Positions 30,468 to 40,914 of a DNA stretch of 64,000 nt are shown piece by piece (positions within the stretch are counted from its first letter, which is position 1; each line of letters begins with the position of its first letter). Origin of the DNA: Ixodes scapularis (Eukaryota; Arthropoda; Arachnida; Ixodida; Ixodidae); the NCBI RefSeq assembly GCF_016920785.2, contig NW_024609948.1, positions 496,001 to 560,000 of the forward strand, given 5' to 3'. The notes below the pieces were generated by a model that saw only the letters and a program-made list of their open reading frames with translations, searched no databases and had not been told where the DNA came from. Position numbers and translations under genes: made by a program.

Positions 30468-32017
30468 TGGGTGCATTGCAAGCGAGCGCTGAGTTTAGTT
30501 TTATGGAGTGCTGAGATGCTCTACTTCATCAACAGGGCAATCGAAATCGACACAATCACAATGGCACTCCTCTGGATGGCCAAAGAGGTCCCAAAATGCA
30601 ACGTGCGCAGTATTGCATGCAAGAATTTTAAGAGGTTGTCTCTCGAGTCAATAGTAAATCAACATGTTTAACAGTAGTCATAATGCCAGTTCGGCTCACA
30701 ATAAGCCAGTAGCTTGAATATTAGCACAAAGTAATCAATAGTCATCACAAGGTCCGTTAGGTCGAATTAAAGTTCAATGGGACAAACAAAACTCGAGGCA
30801 ATCAATAGAGTAGTAATAGTGTGAGTCTTGCTCATAAAAACAATTGATTTAATATATACCACATCAAAGTAACCAGAAGACCCCCGAATTGTGAAATAGG
30901 CCAAATTAAAGTCCTTTCGGCCATAGTGACTAAAAGTAGTAAAGAGTAAGCACAATGTCAATTAGGCAACTAATAAATCGATTCCTTGAAGACAACGTTC
31001 GAGTAACCAACCGTTATCACAAAGCCATTAGGCCGAATCAAGTCCATTGGGTCAAAAGTAACCCAAGGTAATAAAAATAGTAATTTGAATGTTAATTTAG
31101 CTCATATTAAATTCATTTGTGTTTCAATAATTCGAAGTAACCCAAAGTGTAACCAAAATATTAATTAGGCCAAATTAATTTCGACTACGGTCAATAGTAA
31201 GTCGAAGTAATTCAAAAAGTAATCATAATGTCAATTCAGCTTTTAATAAATTACATTGTTGAATATTAACTCAAACTAATTAAAATAGTAATCCCAATAT
31301 CAATGAGGCCGAGTTAAAGTTCTCTTCGTCTAAAGTGACTCCAAGTAATCAAGAGTAATAATAATGTGAATTGAGCTTACAAGCGATATATTTGTGATCA
31401 AAAGAGTATTCAGAATCTCAACAAACATCATAAATTTTCAATTGGTTGAATATTAACCCAGAGTAATCACAAGAGTCATCGCAATGTCAATTAGACTGAA
31501 TTAAAGTCCATCGGATCAAAGATAATTCGACGTAATTAAAAGAGTAATATTATTCTCAATAGATATCATAATATATTAATTGGTAATATTATCACTCGAA
31601 GTAAAAGGGGTGCACCAAAATGTCGATTAGGTCGAATAAAGTCAATGTAGTAAATAGTAAAACCAATTAATAAAAACGTAATAATAGAGTCAATTAAGCG
31701 CATAATAAACCAGTTTATTAGAATAATAGCTCAAAGTAAACAAAAGATTCATCACAAAGTCGACTAAACCAACTTAAAGCACATTGGGTCAACAGTAACT
31801 CGGAGTGATCAAAAGAGTAATTTGAAGGTTAATTTGGCTCATAATAGATTAATTTGCGGTATACTAAATTGAAGTAATCCAATGAGTAACTGAATGTCAA
31901 TTAAGCCGAATTAAAGTCTACTGGGTCAATAGTAACTCAAAGTAATAAAAAAGTAATCAGAATGTCACTTAGCTCATAATAAATTACATCTTTGAATATT
32001 AACTCGAACTAATAGAC

Positions 32018-32117
32018 CGATCTCACCAGGCACGAGCCCTTGCATGCATGACCGTCTGCCTCCTGTGAACTAAAGTTATGGCAGCGTCACGCATGCGCTG
32101 AATGCCCAGTTAGATCG
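32018..32117. mobile_element. Possible 100 bp MITE in the right arm
   Basis: A GC-rich 100 bp island in AT-rich arm sequence with imperfect 15 bp inverted ends (CGATCTCACCAGGCA and TGCCCAGTTAGATCG, 12 of 15 pairing). The left arm lacks an obvious counterpart. Confidence 0.4.
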
Positions 32118-33384
32118 ATGGAGTCATCAAAATGTAAATTTGGCCGAATTTGTGAAAAGTAAATGTAGCTAAAGTTAAAGAGTAATAATAATGGGAAGTG
32201 AGCTCATAGTATATGAGTTAGTTATATAATAACTCAAAGTAATGAATGGAATCTGCAACATGTCATAGGCTGATTATAAAGTCTAGTGAGCCAATAGTAC
32301 TCGAAGTAATCAAAATACTGATCAAAACGTCGGTTGAACTCAAAACAAATCAGTTGTTTGATTAGATGAAAATAATTAACGTCATCAATATGTTAGTTTG
32401 GACAAATCAAAGTCCAAAAAAGTCATTATGATTTGACTTGTGCTCATAACAAATCAGTTAGTTTATTATTTGCCCAAAGTAATCACAAGGGTGGCCACGA
32501 TGTGAATTAGGCCGAATAAAACTGCATTCGGAGAATAGTAAGTCAAAGTAATCAAAAGAGTGATCATGTTGGTGTCCGAGCTGAGAATAAATCGCTTTTT
32601 GTATAAAAACTCGAAGTAATAAAGAGTGAGGAATATTTTAATTCGATTAAAATAAAGTCAAACGGGTCACTAACTCAAAGTAATCACCATGTCAATAAAT
32701 TGATATTAACTCAGTTTTGTGACTAATATATCGGGCAAAGATAAAAATTTACCACTAAGTTAACTGGGCTAATTTAATGTCAATTGTGGGATTAAGAACA
32801 CGGAGTAATAATGAAAGGAGTAATCAAAGTCTTAGCAGAAGTTATATGGCGTCTCATTTTTCAATAATAAATCAAACTAATCGACTGAGTAATGAAAATG
32901 TTTGCTACTCTACATTTATTCGCGTCAATATACTACATAACCAAAAAATAAGCAGAATGTCAAATGAGCTTCTACCAAATTATATTTTTCACAATAATTC
33001 GTCAAGGCAATTGAGAGAGTACTTAATAATGCTTGTTGAACGTTTATCATGCAGATTGTGTTATTAATAGGTCGAAATGATTAGAAGTGGAAGCCATACC
33101 TACACTAAACTTGAAATAATATCAGTGCGTCAATATTAGCGCGAAGTTATCAAAAAAGTTATCATATATTGCAATTGTACTTGTATCATCTGAATTGTAT
33201 CATTGATAAGTCGACTAATAAGAAACGTGAAACAAAACGTCCATTAACCTAAATATATTCGAGTGAAAGCCGTTTACAACTCCCTGTAATGCCGAATCAG
33301 AGCGCAGCTCCTGAGGAGGAGCAGGAGGGGAAGGTGCGGAGTGGGGGCGTTGCCTTTCCTCCTCTCCTGCTCGCCGCCCATTTA

Positions 33385-34860
33385 GGGGAAAATTTTCTGC
33401 TAAATTTGGCGGGGAAATTTTTTTGCTAGATGAAGCGGGGAAATTTTTCCGCTAGCGGGGAAATTTTTCGCTAAATCTAGCAGGAAATTTTTCGGCTGCG
33501 GAGAAGCTTTTCCGCTAAATTTAGCGGGGAAAATGTTCCGCTAAATTTAGCGAGGAAAATGTTCCGCTAAATTTAGCGGGGAACATTTTCCACTAAATTT
33601 AGCGGAAAATTTCCCCACTAGATTTAGCGGGGAAAATTTTTCGCTTAATGCAGCGGGGAAAATTTTCCGCTAGATTTAGCGGCGAAATTTTTCCACTACA
33701 GGTAGCGGGGAAACATTTCCGCTAGATTTAGCGGGGAAAATTTTCCGCTAGTTTTCCCGGGGACATTTTTCCGCTGAACAGCAAGGAAAATTTCCCGCTA
33801 AATTTAGCGGGGACATTTTTCCGCTAAATTTAGCGAAGAAAATTTTACGCTAGATATAGCGGGGAAAAAATTCCGCTAGGCTTCGCGGGGCAAATTTTGT
33901 GCTAAATCTAGCTGGGAAGATTTTCCGCTAGATTTAGCGGGGGAAATTTTCCGCTAAATATAGCGAGACAATTTTCCGCTAGATTTAGCGGAGAGAATTA
34001 TCCGCTAAATTTAGCGGGACAAATGTTCTGCTAGATTTAGCAGGACAAACATTCCGCTAGACATAGCGGAAAAATTTTTCGCTAGATTTAGCGGGGAAGC
34101 TTTTCCGCTAGACTTTGCGGCGCAAATTTTCCGATAAATCTAGCTGGGAAAATTTTCTGCTAGATTTAGCGGGGGAAATATTCCACTAAATGTAGCGGGG
34201 AATATTTTCCGCTTGATAGAGCGGGGAAAATTTTTCCGCTAAATTTAGCGGGGAAAATGTTCCGCAAGATTTAGCAGAAAAAATTTTCCGCTAAATTTAG
34301 CGGGAAAAATTGTCCGCTAGATTTAGCGGGAAAGCTTTTCCGCTAGACTTCGCGAGGCAAATTTTCCGATAAATCTAGCTGGGAATATTTTCCGCTAGAT
34401 TTAGCGGGGAAAATTTTCCGCTGAATATAGCGGGGAAAATTTTCCGCTAGATTTAACAGGAAAAATTTTCCGCTAGACTTAGTGGGACAAACTTTCCGCT
34501 AAATCCAGCTGGGAAGATTTTCCGCTAAATTTAGCGGGGGAAATTTTCCGCTTAATATAGCGGGAAAAATTTTCCGCTAGATTTAGCGGGGAAAATTTTC
34601 CGCTAAATTTAGCGGGGAAAATGTTCCGCTAGATTTAGCAGTCAAAATTTTCCGCTAGATTTAGCGCGGAAATTTTTCCGCTAGATTTAGCGGGGAAGCT
34701 TTTCCGCTCGACTTTGCGGGGCAAATTTTCCAATACATCTACCTGGGAAAATTTTCCGCTAGATTCAGCGGGGAAAATTTTCCGCTAAATATAGCGGGGA
34801 AAATTTTCCGCTAGATCTAGCGGGGAAATTTTCCGCTAAATCTAGCGGGGGAATTTGCCC
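33385..34860. repeat. Palindromic satellite, right arm
   Basis: About 1.5 kb of the same unit as the left arm (GCTAAATTTAGC plus GGAAAATTTTCC, period about 25 bp). It is shorter than the left block and less regular. Confidence 0.9.
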
Positions 34861-35109
34861 ATCATGCACCGCGTGATTACGCCGACGCCGCTTAAGCCGG
34901 AAACAGGTGCCTAAGAGCTGCGCTCTAAAAAGAGTAAACCAACATATCAGTTAAGCCTCGTCAATAGTGGGACTAGTAACTCAAAGTAACCACATTAGTG
35001 ATCAAATTCTCAATTCCCCCCAAGAAATTCAAATTGTATAAACAATTATTATAAGTTACCAAATGTGTAAGCAAAACACGACCACTGAACACAATAAGTG
35101 CATATATAT

Positions 35110-35233
35110 ATTGTGGATTAAATTGACTGACCCCGGGATTAAATTGTGTGGCGCTTGGATTAAATTGTATGGCGCTTGGATTAAATTGACTGACCCCGGG
35201 ATTAAATTGGTCGTCGCTTGGATTAAAATGAGC
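35110..35233 (-). repeat. Six 21 bp iterons at the right tip
   Basis: Mirror of the left-tip array; on this strand the units read GGATTAAATT with the same alternating variable halves. Read on the minus strand they create an accidental open frame fused to viral array gene 3. Confidence 0.75.
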
Positions 35234-35244
35234 GGGAAAACCTG

Positions 35245-35246
35245 TA
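35245..35246. repeat. TA target-site duplication, right copy
   Basis: TA directly follows the terminal CCTG of the element and pairs with 18,474-18,475. Confidence 0.8.
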
Positions 35247-35989
35247 GACTACCGACTGAAGGTAGCGGCGTGGCCGATCGGATTCGATTGTTCATCTCTA
35301 TCAAATCTTGGCGGTAGCTCGCCTCGTCGTTGGTAGACGGTTGCTGTTGCGAATCAAAGGCCTTTTGCAAGAGCCGGACTTGCTCGGGGCCGGCATGAGA
35401 ATGCAGTTTCTCTCCGTGCAACGATAAGAGCGTCCCGACCGGAATCTTTTGTTTCGCAAATAAGCTCAACGTCTCGGCCGCAACCCACACGCCGTCCTTG
35501 TCCAGGGCCCACGCTCGCAAACAAAATCCTTTAAGCTCGAGCGGATCTTGGATTGTGGACAGCGTCTCGTACAGGTTGACGAGCTTGCGGAACGAGGACG
35601 AGGTGGGCGTCATTTTCAACTTTGCAAAGTTTCGCTTTATGTGGTCGGCGTACGTCTCGTCCGCGTGGCGACCGGCAAGTGGATTCGCGAACGTTTTGAG
35701 ATGCAAATTCTCTAAAGTCGACTAGGCCCGGGGTAAAGTCAACGGCTACGTCGCCGACCTTTTCGAGGAAAGCTCGACGACCGGGCATGGTGAGGGCGTA
35801 CTCTGCAAAGAGCCAGGCGAGTAGAGCCTGAGCATCCGAACCGACGACGCGGTTCTTGGCCAGTATCCGCGACCACGCGGCGTCTGCGTCCGCGTTTTTG
35901 ACTTTGGCGAGCCAATACGCGTAGCACATCCAATCCGCATCGGGCCAATTTTCTTTGATCGCATTGTACAAATAGACGTAGGCGTCCAT
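35245..35989 (-). pseudogene. Tail-anchored array gene 3, interrupted by the giant mariner and frameshifted
   Basis: ATG at 35989, with the array signature: YNAIKENWPDAD, YWLAKVKN, AEYALTMPG, then after a frameshift near 35,705-35,717 a second frame with NLYETLST, WALDKDGVWVAAE and HGEKLHSH. The gene stops making viral sense exactly at the TA at 35,245. Its membrane tail lies at 18,402-18,473. Without the insertion it would be about 270 residues, like the other members. It therefore has two independent breaks, the transposon and the frameshift. Its upstream neighbour (array gene 4) ends four bases before its start. Confidence 0.8.
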
Positions 35990-35993
35990 TTTA

Positions 35994-37007
35994 TTATTTA
36001 TTGAGCATGACGTACCCAGCGTAGGCGAGTGCCGTCAACGACACGCAGTACGGCGAACACAACATTAGGACGACCTTGGTGTCGCCGGCCTTCTTCTTTA
36101 TCTCCTCGTCTTCGTAGTGAGAAAGAGGAGGTGATGTCTCGTCTTCCTCCTGATTCCTCGGCGCTTCGGAGTATATGTTTCGATTGTAATTTTCGTGCGC
36201 GTAGCGCATTCGTCTTTCGTACTCGGCGTCCGAGAGCACGACGAACGAAGCCGATCGATTCAGATCCACCCTCAATGTGGCGTTTAAATTTAACAAATCA
36301 ATCTTGTAACGCTCCACGTCTCGCTGATTCAACAGGCGAAGCGTGTCTCTATCGGCGACGGCCGGTGCCACGTCTATCTGCTCGGCGACCTCGCGCACAG
36401 TGTACTCGCTGATCTGGTGCCAGATACCGTCGAGGTGGCCACCGACCAACAAATCGTCTGCCCTGACGTCATTAGAAACGCAAGTCAACAAGACCTCTAC
36501 CAGTGCCCACTGGACGTTCATCTTGCGTTTCCAAAAGGACATGACCACGCCCTGAACGTCGTAGGGAATCAAGCGGAACAACTTTTCGTACGCATTCTTT
36601 AAATAAAGTTTTGCCTTTGGCGTAAAATGGACCCCCATTTTTCTCAGTCCGGCTTCGCGGACGTATTCGTATCGGTCCCTGGTGATCTTGTCCTGCACTG
36701 GAGCTGCGGGCACGCGGAGGAAATCGGTCAACTCGCCTTCGCGTGTAGATAACCTGAGCGTAAACCTAGTGTCGAGACTGAACCAGTGTGCGAGCGACGC
36801 TTTAAAGTCTTTGAAAGGTGGAAAGGTCAAAATGTACTCTACTAGCAGCCACGTCAGGTAGCGTCGTCGCGTCGCTGGTTCCATCTCGGTGGCGGATATT
36901 TCGCTCAAACGCGAGTACCAATAATCGTAACATTTATTCTCGTAGCTACTCCTATTTTTGCGAACGTGCTCGTACAGAGCTTCCAAAGAAACACCTTCGA
37001 CAATCAT
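35994..37007 (-). CDS. Tail-anchored array protein 4, 337 aa
   Basis: The start was set at the ATG at 37007 (MIVEGVSLEALYEHV), which aligns with the N-termini of the other members; ATGs at 37,031 and 37,040 are also in frame. Signature: LYEHVRKN, YDYWYSRL, the diverged block VEYILTFPP, AYEKLFRL, FWKRKMNVQWALVE, and GGHLDGIW in place of HGE. A charged linker follows, then a C-terminal hydrophobic segment (VVLMLCSPYCVSLTALAYAGYV). Intact. It is more diverged from members 1-3 and closest to member 5, so the array probably grew by successive duplications. Confidence 0.75.
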   Translation of the reverse strand: MIVEGVSLEALYEHVRKNRSSYENKCYDYWYSRLSEISATEMEPATRRRYLTWLLVEYILTFPPFKDFKASLAHWFSLDTRFTLRLSTREGELTDFLRVPAAPVQDKITRDRYEYVREAGLRKMGVHFTPKAKLYLKNAYEKLFRLIPYDVQGVVMSFWKRKMNVQWALVEVLLTCVSNDVRADDLLVGGHLDGIWHQISEYTVREVAEQIDVAPAVADRDTLRLLNQRDVERYKIDLLNLNATLRVDLNRSASFVVLSDAEYERRMRYAHENYNRNIYSEAPRNQEEDETSPPLSHYEDEEIKKKAGDTKVVLMLCSPYCVSLTALAYAGYVMLNK

Positions 37008-37021
37008 TCGTACGTATTTTA

Positions 37022-38027
37022 TTAAGACCATAGATACCATCGGCCTTTCTTGCACGGCACGTAGTTTTCGCAATGTCCAGAGAGTGGTGCAATAAACTCG
37101 TGCGTAAACTCGTGGTCCGTGTTGACGCACACTTGTCGAGAGAGTCTTCGCAGGTCTCTTCGGTACGCGAGAATGTCCTTCTCCAACTTGTCTCGCTGCA
37201 CGTTGTCCGGGTCGAAAGACGCACTCAACTGGTCTCGAATGTTGCGCAGCATGTCGTTCCGGATCTCGCCTCGAATCCAGTCGAGATGCCCGTCAACGAT
37301 GTCGTAGACACCGACGCCCACCTTTATGCAATAGAGAAGAATCTCGACGAGAATCCACTCGGGCCTTGGGCTTTCTCCAAAAGTGCAACACCAGCTCGCG
37401 CGTGTCTGCGTCCGACAGTCCGTGCAATCTTTCGTACAATTCCATGAGGTTCGAGACGATTGTCGGAGTAAAATATATGCCCAGCTTCTCCATGGCAATC
37501 TCCACTTCTCTAACGTAGGCGTCATATTCGTCCGAAGCAGGAGGTATCGGCGCAGTCATAAAGTTTTTCAACACTCCTGCGTCGAACTTGTCCCTTCCAC
37601 CAGTCCACAGGTTGTATCTCGTTTGAAATTCTTCTACCGACGGTAGAGTATTGGCGTATTCAATCACGCACCATTCGAGTATAGTCTTGTCAGACAGTCC
37701 CCACTTGTCCAGTGGAAGAGTAGCGACTCGTACTGGAGCCTGGTCGGCCGAAACGGGATCGCTGTTGACCGAAGCAGCTGGTGTAGGAGCAGTCTCGCAC
37801 GTGCACGATTCGAGTATAGGCTTGTCGGACGGTCCCCGCTTGTCCGATGGAACAGTAGCAACTCGTGTTGGAGCCTGGTCGGTCGAAACGGGATCGCTGT
37901 TGACCGAAGCAGCTGGTGTAGGAGCAATAGTAGCGTCGCGAATCGTGCAATACCAGTAAGCGTAGCCCTGTCGGCTAGCCGTGTATCTGTGTTCGCGCAG
38001 ATACGTGTGCAAACTGAGGATATGCAT
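37022..38027 (-). pseudogene. Array gene 5 with internal repeat, frameshifted
   Basis: The ATG at 38027 (MHILSLHTYL) lies at the stop of the helicase (38,030). The array signature is present (LHTYLREH, YAYWYCTI, IEYANTLPS, LYERLHGL, HFWRKP). It is split by an insert of two tandem repeats of about 50 residues (APTPAASVNSDPVS ... DKxGxSDKxILE; DNA about 37,650-37,920). A frameshift near 37,370 moves the C-terminal part into another frame, where it is recognisable by EWILVEILLYC and DGHLDWI. No membrane anchor is visible at the end, unlike members 1-4. It shares GHLD with member 4. Confidence 0.7.
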
Positions 38028-38029
38028 TT

Positions 38030-39950
38030 TCATAGACGACCGTTCAAAAACGAGTTTAGCTCGAGCAAAGATTTCTTCGTGTCTTTGAAGGTGGACGACT
38101 CGTCTTCGCAGACCTGGACCCAATGCGATAAATCGCTCCAAACGTCGGGTCTAAAATACCTACTGTCGAGCAATAGGACGGCCCCCCAGTCGTTCACGTG
38201 ACGTACGCAGCGTCCCACGGACTGGTTAACCGCTCGCATCGCGTGCGTTTTATACCATTCGTCCCCGTCTCCGCCCCTGCTGCGGTTAAACTCGACCTTG
38301 ACCTTTACGTCCGGACTGTGATACGACGGATAGGGTAACCCCACGGATACGACGAGTCGAGCCAGCGAATCGGAGAAGTCGACGCCTTCGCTCATTTTGC
38401 CTCTGTGCACGACTAGAAACAGGGCCACCGTGCCGGGCTCTCCGTCAATCAACGCAGTCTTGTACCTATCGAACAAGAGGTCCGAGTTTTCAGAATCTTC
38501 CAGGAACAGATGCCCGCCGACCACCTTGACCAACTTGGCCCATAGAGGCACTTTGCGCCACACGTCTCGACAGGTCTGAAGTAGCTTGTAAGAAGGGAAG
38601 AAGCACAGGACGCCAGCCTTTGTTTCGCCGACGTTTTTCTTCAGGATCTTGGTCGACTCGTAGACGACGGAACCTACGGCCTTGAGTAGCTCTTCGTTCT
38701 GGCATGCGCTGTAATTCATGTAAAACTCTTTGTCACCCTTGAGCGAATGCGAGATCCTACGGACAAAGACGCGACGCTTGGACACGACGTGTTCCTTGGC
38801 GGACACCTTGTGAGTGAAGAAGACGCCCAATTCCTTTTCGTACGACGACATCGGACTCAAGGCCAGGACGATAGAGTGCGTGCACGACGACACAGTCTTC
38901 ATGGCGTAACTCGAGTCCATGCAGGTCATCCTGAGTTCTGGCGACTCGCGACCCTGGACGACAAACATTGCAAAGCCTTGGGCACCAAATATCTCGGGGT
39001 AGTAAAACTGAGTGACGATGCGGTCAATCAACGTGGTGTTTAACCGGTCGGACAAAGGATGTCGAGACGTTAAGGGACTCACGACTTGACCCAGGCTCAC
39101 GTAGTCCGTCTTGAGGTAGCGTCTCCTCTTTCTTGGCCTGGAGATCATCGCCGCGAACAATCGCATATCCAACGTCGTTCATCATGGCCAGGAGCCCCTC
39201 GAAGAATTCGCGAAGCTCGACGTAGCGAGAAAATCGTCGTGCGTACGTCTGAAGCTGCGATCTGGACACTTGTAGGGACATGGCGTCTCTACAAAACGTT
39301 TCAATGTTGTGCGCCTCGTCGAGGATCAGAATCGCGCCGCTGAGATTGATGTTGAGCGTGCTACGGACGAAGGGATCGATCAAGTAGTTGTAGGGAGCCA
39401 GCACTATTTTCGACCTGGCTACGTAGTACTGTTCGTTGACGTAGTAGGGGCAGATATCGTTTGCAGCACAACTCTCCACCAAGTCCTCGATGTCCCTAAC
39501 GTCGGGCAAACGCGTCTCTGGTCCATGCTGCTCTTTCCAATTGCGGTACAATCGGCACGTCGACGAGGCCCTGTGTTGACTGCAGAGTTGGGGCACGTTA
39601 CCGCTGTGGACTTCCCGTTCCAAGAGGCAGACTCGGTCCTTGCTGACGAGACGAGAAATGTGCGCGGCGTCTCCGATGAACGCCTTGGCCACCGCTACCA
39701 TTTGGTCGAGCTGTTGGTGCGTTCTAGAGCAGAGGTAGATTTTGCCGCTGGGTCGTGTCGTTATCCATTCGCGAACGGCTCCGAGCATGGCCATTGTCTT
39801 GCCCGATCCGGTAGGAGCTTCTATCATGACGTTGGCTTTTTCTTCGAATCCGCGCAACATTGTTTCAAAGACGTCCACTTGTACGGGGTAAGGTATCCGG
39901 TCGCCCGGTAGTACGAGCCGGTAGCGGGGCGCCTCTTCCATACCCGCCAA
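38030..39950 (-). pseudogene. XPD/RTEL/FANCJ-type superfamily 2 helicase, frameshifted
   Basis: A Rad3-family DNA helicase, an ATP-driven 5'-3' translocase with an iron-sulphur domain. In the N-terminal frame (39,950 down to about 39,110): EAPTGSGKT (motif I, residues 44-52), SRTHQQLDQ (Ia), Cys at 108, 123, 132, 161 and 167 including ICPYY (iron-sulphur region), and LILDEAHNIE (motif II, DEAH at 211-214). A frameshift around 39,100-39,140 moves the rest to another frame with EGVDFSDSLARLVV and GLPYPS (motif V) and NQSVGRCVRHVNDWG (motif VI), ending at 38,030. All core motifs survive, so only the reading frame is lost. In a virus it would act in replication, repair or recombination; cellular origin by transfer is likely. 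Confidence 0.88.
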
Positions 39951-40153
39951 CGTTCGTTTTTGAAACGATTATACCGATCGTTCGTCTCGTCTTCGGAACT
40001 ATAAATAGTCTGAGCGGAGTGGTTGACCTCGTCGTCCGTAATCTCTCCCTCCTCTTTTTCATCATCGCCATCGTTCCATTCGTCTAACACTATCCATTCT
40101 TCTTCTTCTTCTTCTTCTTCTTCGACCTTGGTCATATCTACGTCGTTACTCAT
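39824..40153 (-). CDS. Acidic protein, about 109 aa, overlapping the helicase start
   Basis: The start was set at the ATG at 40153 (MSNDVDMTKV). A run of nine Glu is encoded by a TTC repeat (40,097-40,124), followed by a strongly acidic region (DEWNDGDDEKEEGEITDD) and a basic C-terminus that overlaps the helicase start in another frame. Three readings are possible: a separate small acidic protein, an acidic N-terminal extension of the helicase detached by a frameshift, or a truncated gene. Acidic segments of this kind can bind histones or basic proteins. Confidence is limited by the low complexity. Confidence 0.45.
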   Translation of the reverse strand: MSNDVDMTKVEEEEEEEEEWIVLDEWNDGDDEKEEGEITDDEVNHSAQTIYSSEDETNDRYNRFKNERWRVWKRRPATGSYYRATGYLTPYKWTSLKQCCADSKKKPTS

Positions 40154-40207
40154 GCTTACGCGAGGAGATTGCGACGAAAACTCAACGTGCACGGTTTTTT
40201 TTTATTT

Positions 40208-40840
40208 TTATTGCCCAAACAAAGGATACCTACACAACCAGTCAAGGTAATCGCAAACTCTAAAGCACCTCGGATCTACGCTCTCGTACAGGCTCATAAA
40301 ATCTCGATGCACTCTGACGTTTTTCACGGTGCGTGGCTCGACGACGCTGCAAACGACTCGATCGGGAGGCATGTCAAGCAGGTAACTCAACTTGCGAACG
40401 CAGGCCACAAAGAAGGTGAGAGAGTCGGTCAGAGTCAGACACAGAATCTTGCTGGCCTCTTCGTAGCGAAAGGCGGTCGCGTTCGCGTACACTCGACCGC
40501 TTTCGTACGTGTAGTCGCAGATCACCGAACCGAGGGCGCTTGCGTCGTCGCGGTAGAGGCGAAAGTCGATGTATCGACAGGCCGTCTTGAGGTACCAGAC
40601 TTCCGTCCGAACCAGTCTCATGTAGACGTACAGGTTGAGTCTGTATCTGTTTTTCGTGCGGCTATGGAATCGATGCAGCGCTGCGCCTACCGTCATGAAG
40701 GGGCGGCCGACGAGAAGGATCGTCGCCGCGTGCATAGTCTCCAAGGCGTAGAGAAAGTCGACAAAGACGCTGGAGTCGCCGGGATTTCGAAGTCCGGTCG
40801 CGATGGTGTTTGCCAGGTTGTCGTAGTATACGCGTAACAT
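40208..40840 (-). CDS. Unknown viral protein, 210 aa
   Basis: Intact, ATG at 40840. Globular, mixed helix and strand, rich in Arg, Tyr and Val, with no membrane segment. Four Cys are scattered in the C-terminal half (ILCLTLTD, ACVRKL, VVCSVVEP, RCFRVCDYLDWLCRYP). Divergent from the histone-like gene with a 74 bp spacer. Family not recognised. Confidence 0.65.
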   Translation of the reverse strand: MLRVYYDNLANTIATGLRNPGDSSVFVDFLYALETMHAATILLVGRPFMTVGAALHRFHSRTKNRYRLNLYVYMRLVRTEVWYLKTACRYIDFRLYRDDASALGSVICDYTYESGRVYANATAFRYEEASKILCLTLTDSLTFFVACVRKLSYLLDMPPDRVVCSVVEPRTVKNVRVHRDFMSLYESVDPRCFRVCDYLDWLCRYPLFGQ

Positions 40841-40914
40841 GATTGTAACGTCGATTTCAAATAAAAAACAGAAGTTTCCCGCTTATATCGTTAGAGGAGA
40901 TAGATGGTGAGAAT
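40841..40914. promoter_or_regulatory. 74 bp divergent promoter region, histone-like gene and unknown gene
   Basis: The longest noncoding spacer among the viral genes here. It contains AAATAAAAAACAG and CTTATATC, AT-rich stretches on both sides of the midpoint. The motifs are not matched to a known viral promoter. Confidence 0.35.

Larger units (their letters stand above)
18476..35244. mobile_element. Giant Tc1/mariner-IS630-type transposon, 16,769 bp
   Basis: The element starts with CAGGTTTTCCCGCTCATTTT and ends with its reverse complement, both flanked by TA. It has one transposase gene (27,331-28,413) in an otherwise noncoding core (about 26,200-30,640). This core lies between long imperfect inverted arms (left about 7.7 kb, right about 4.6 kb). 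The arms share, in mirrored order, a 21 bp iteron array, a unique 200 bp stretch, a palindromic satellite, a GC-richer 200 bp segment and AT-rich degenerate repeats. They differ in length through satellite expansion and later insertions. Ordinary Tc1/mariner elements are 1-2 kb, so the size and arm structure are exceptional. It interrupts viral array gene 3. Confidence 0.85.
30640..35244. repeat. Right inverted arm of the giant mariner
   Basis: Mirrored counterpart of the left arm: AT-rich degenerate repeats (about 30,640-33,240), GC-richer segment (33,240-33,385), palindromic satellite (33,385-34,860), unique 180 bp, then the iteron array and terminal CCTG. The inner boundary is approximate. 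No gene seen. Confidence 0.8.

Noticed and set aside
35056..35244. C-terminal extension of array protein 3 down to 35,056
   Set aside because: Everything beyond the TA at 35,245 is transposon tip sequence read by chance.
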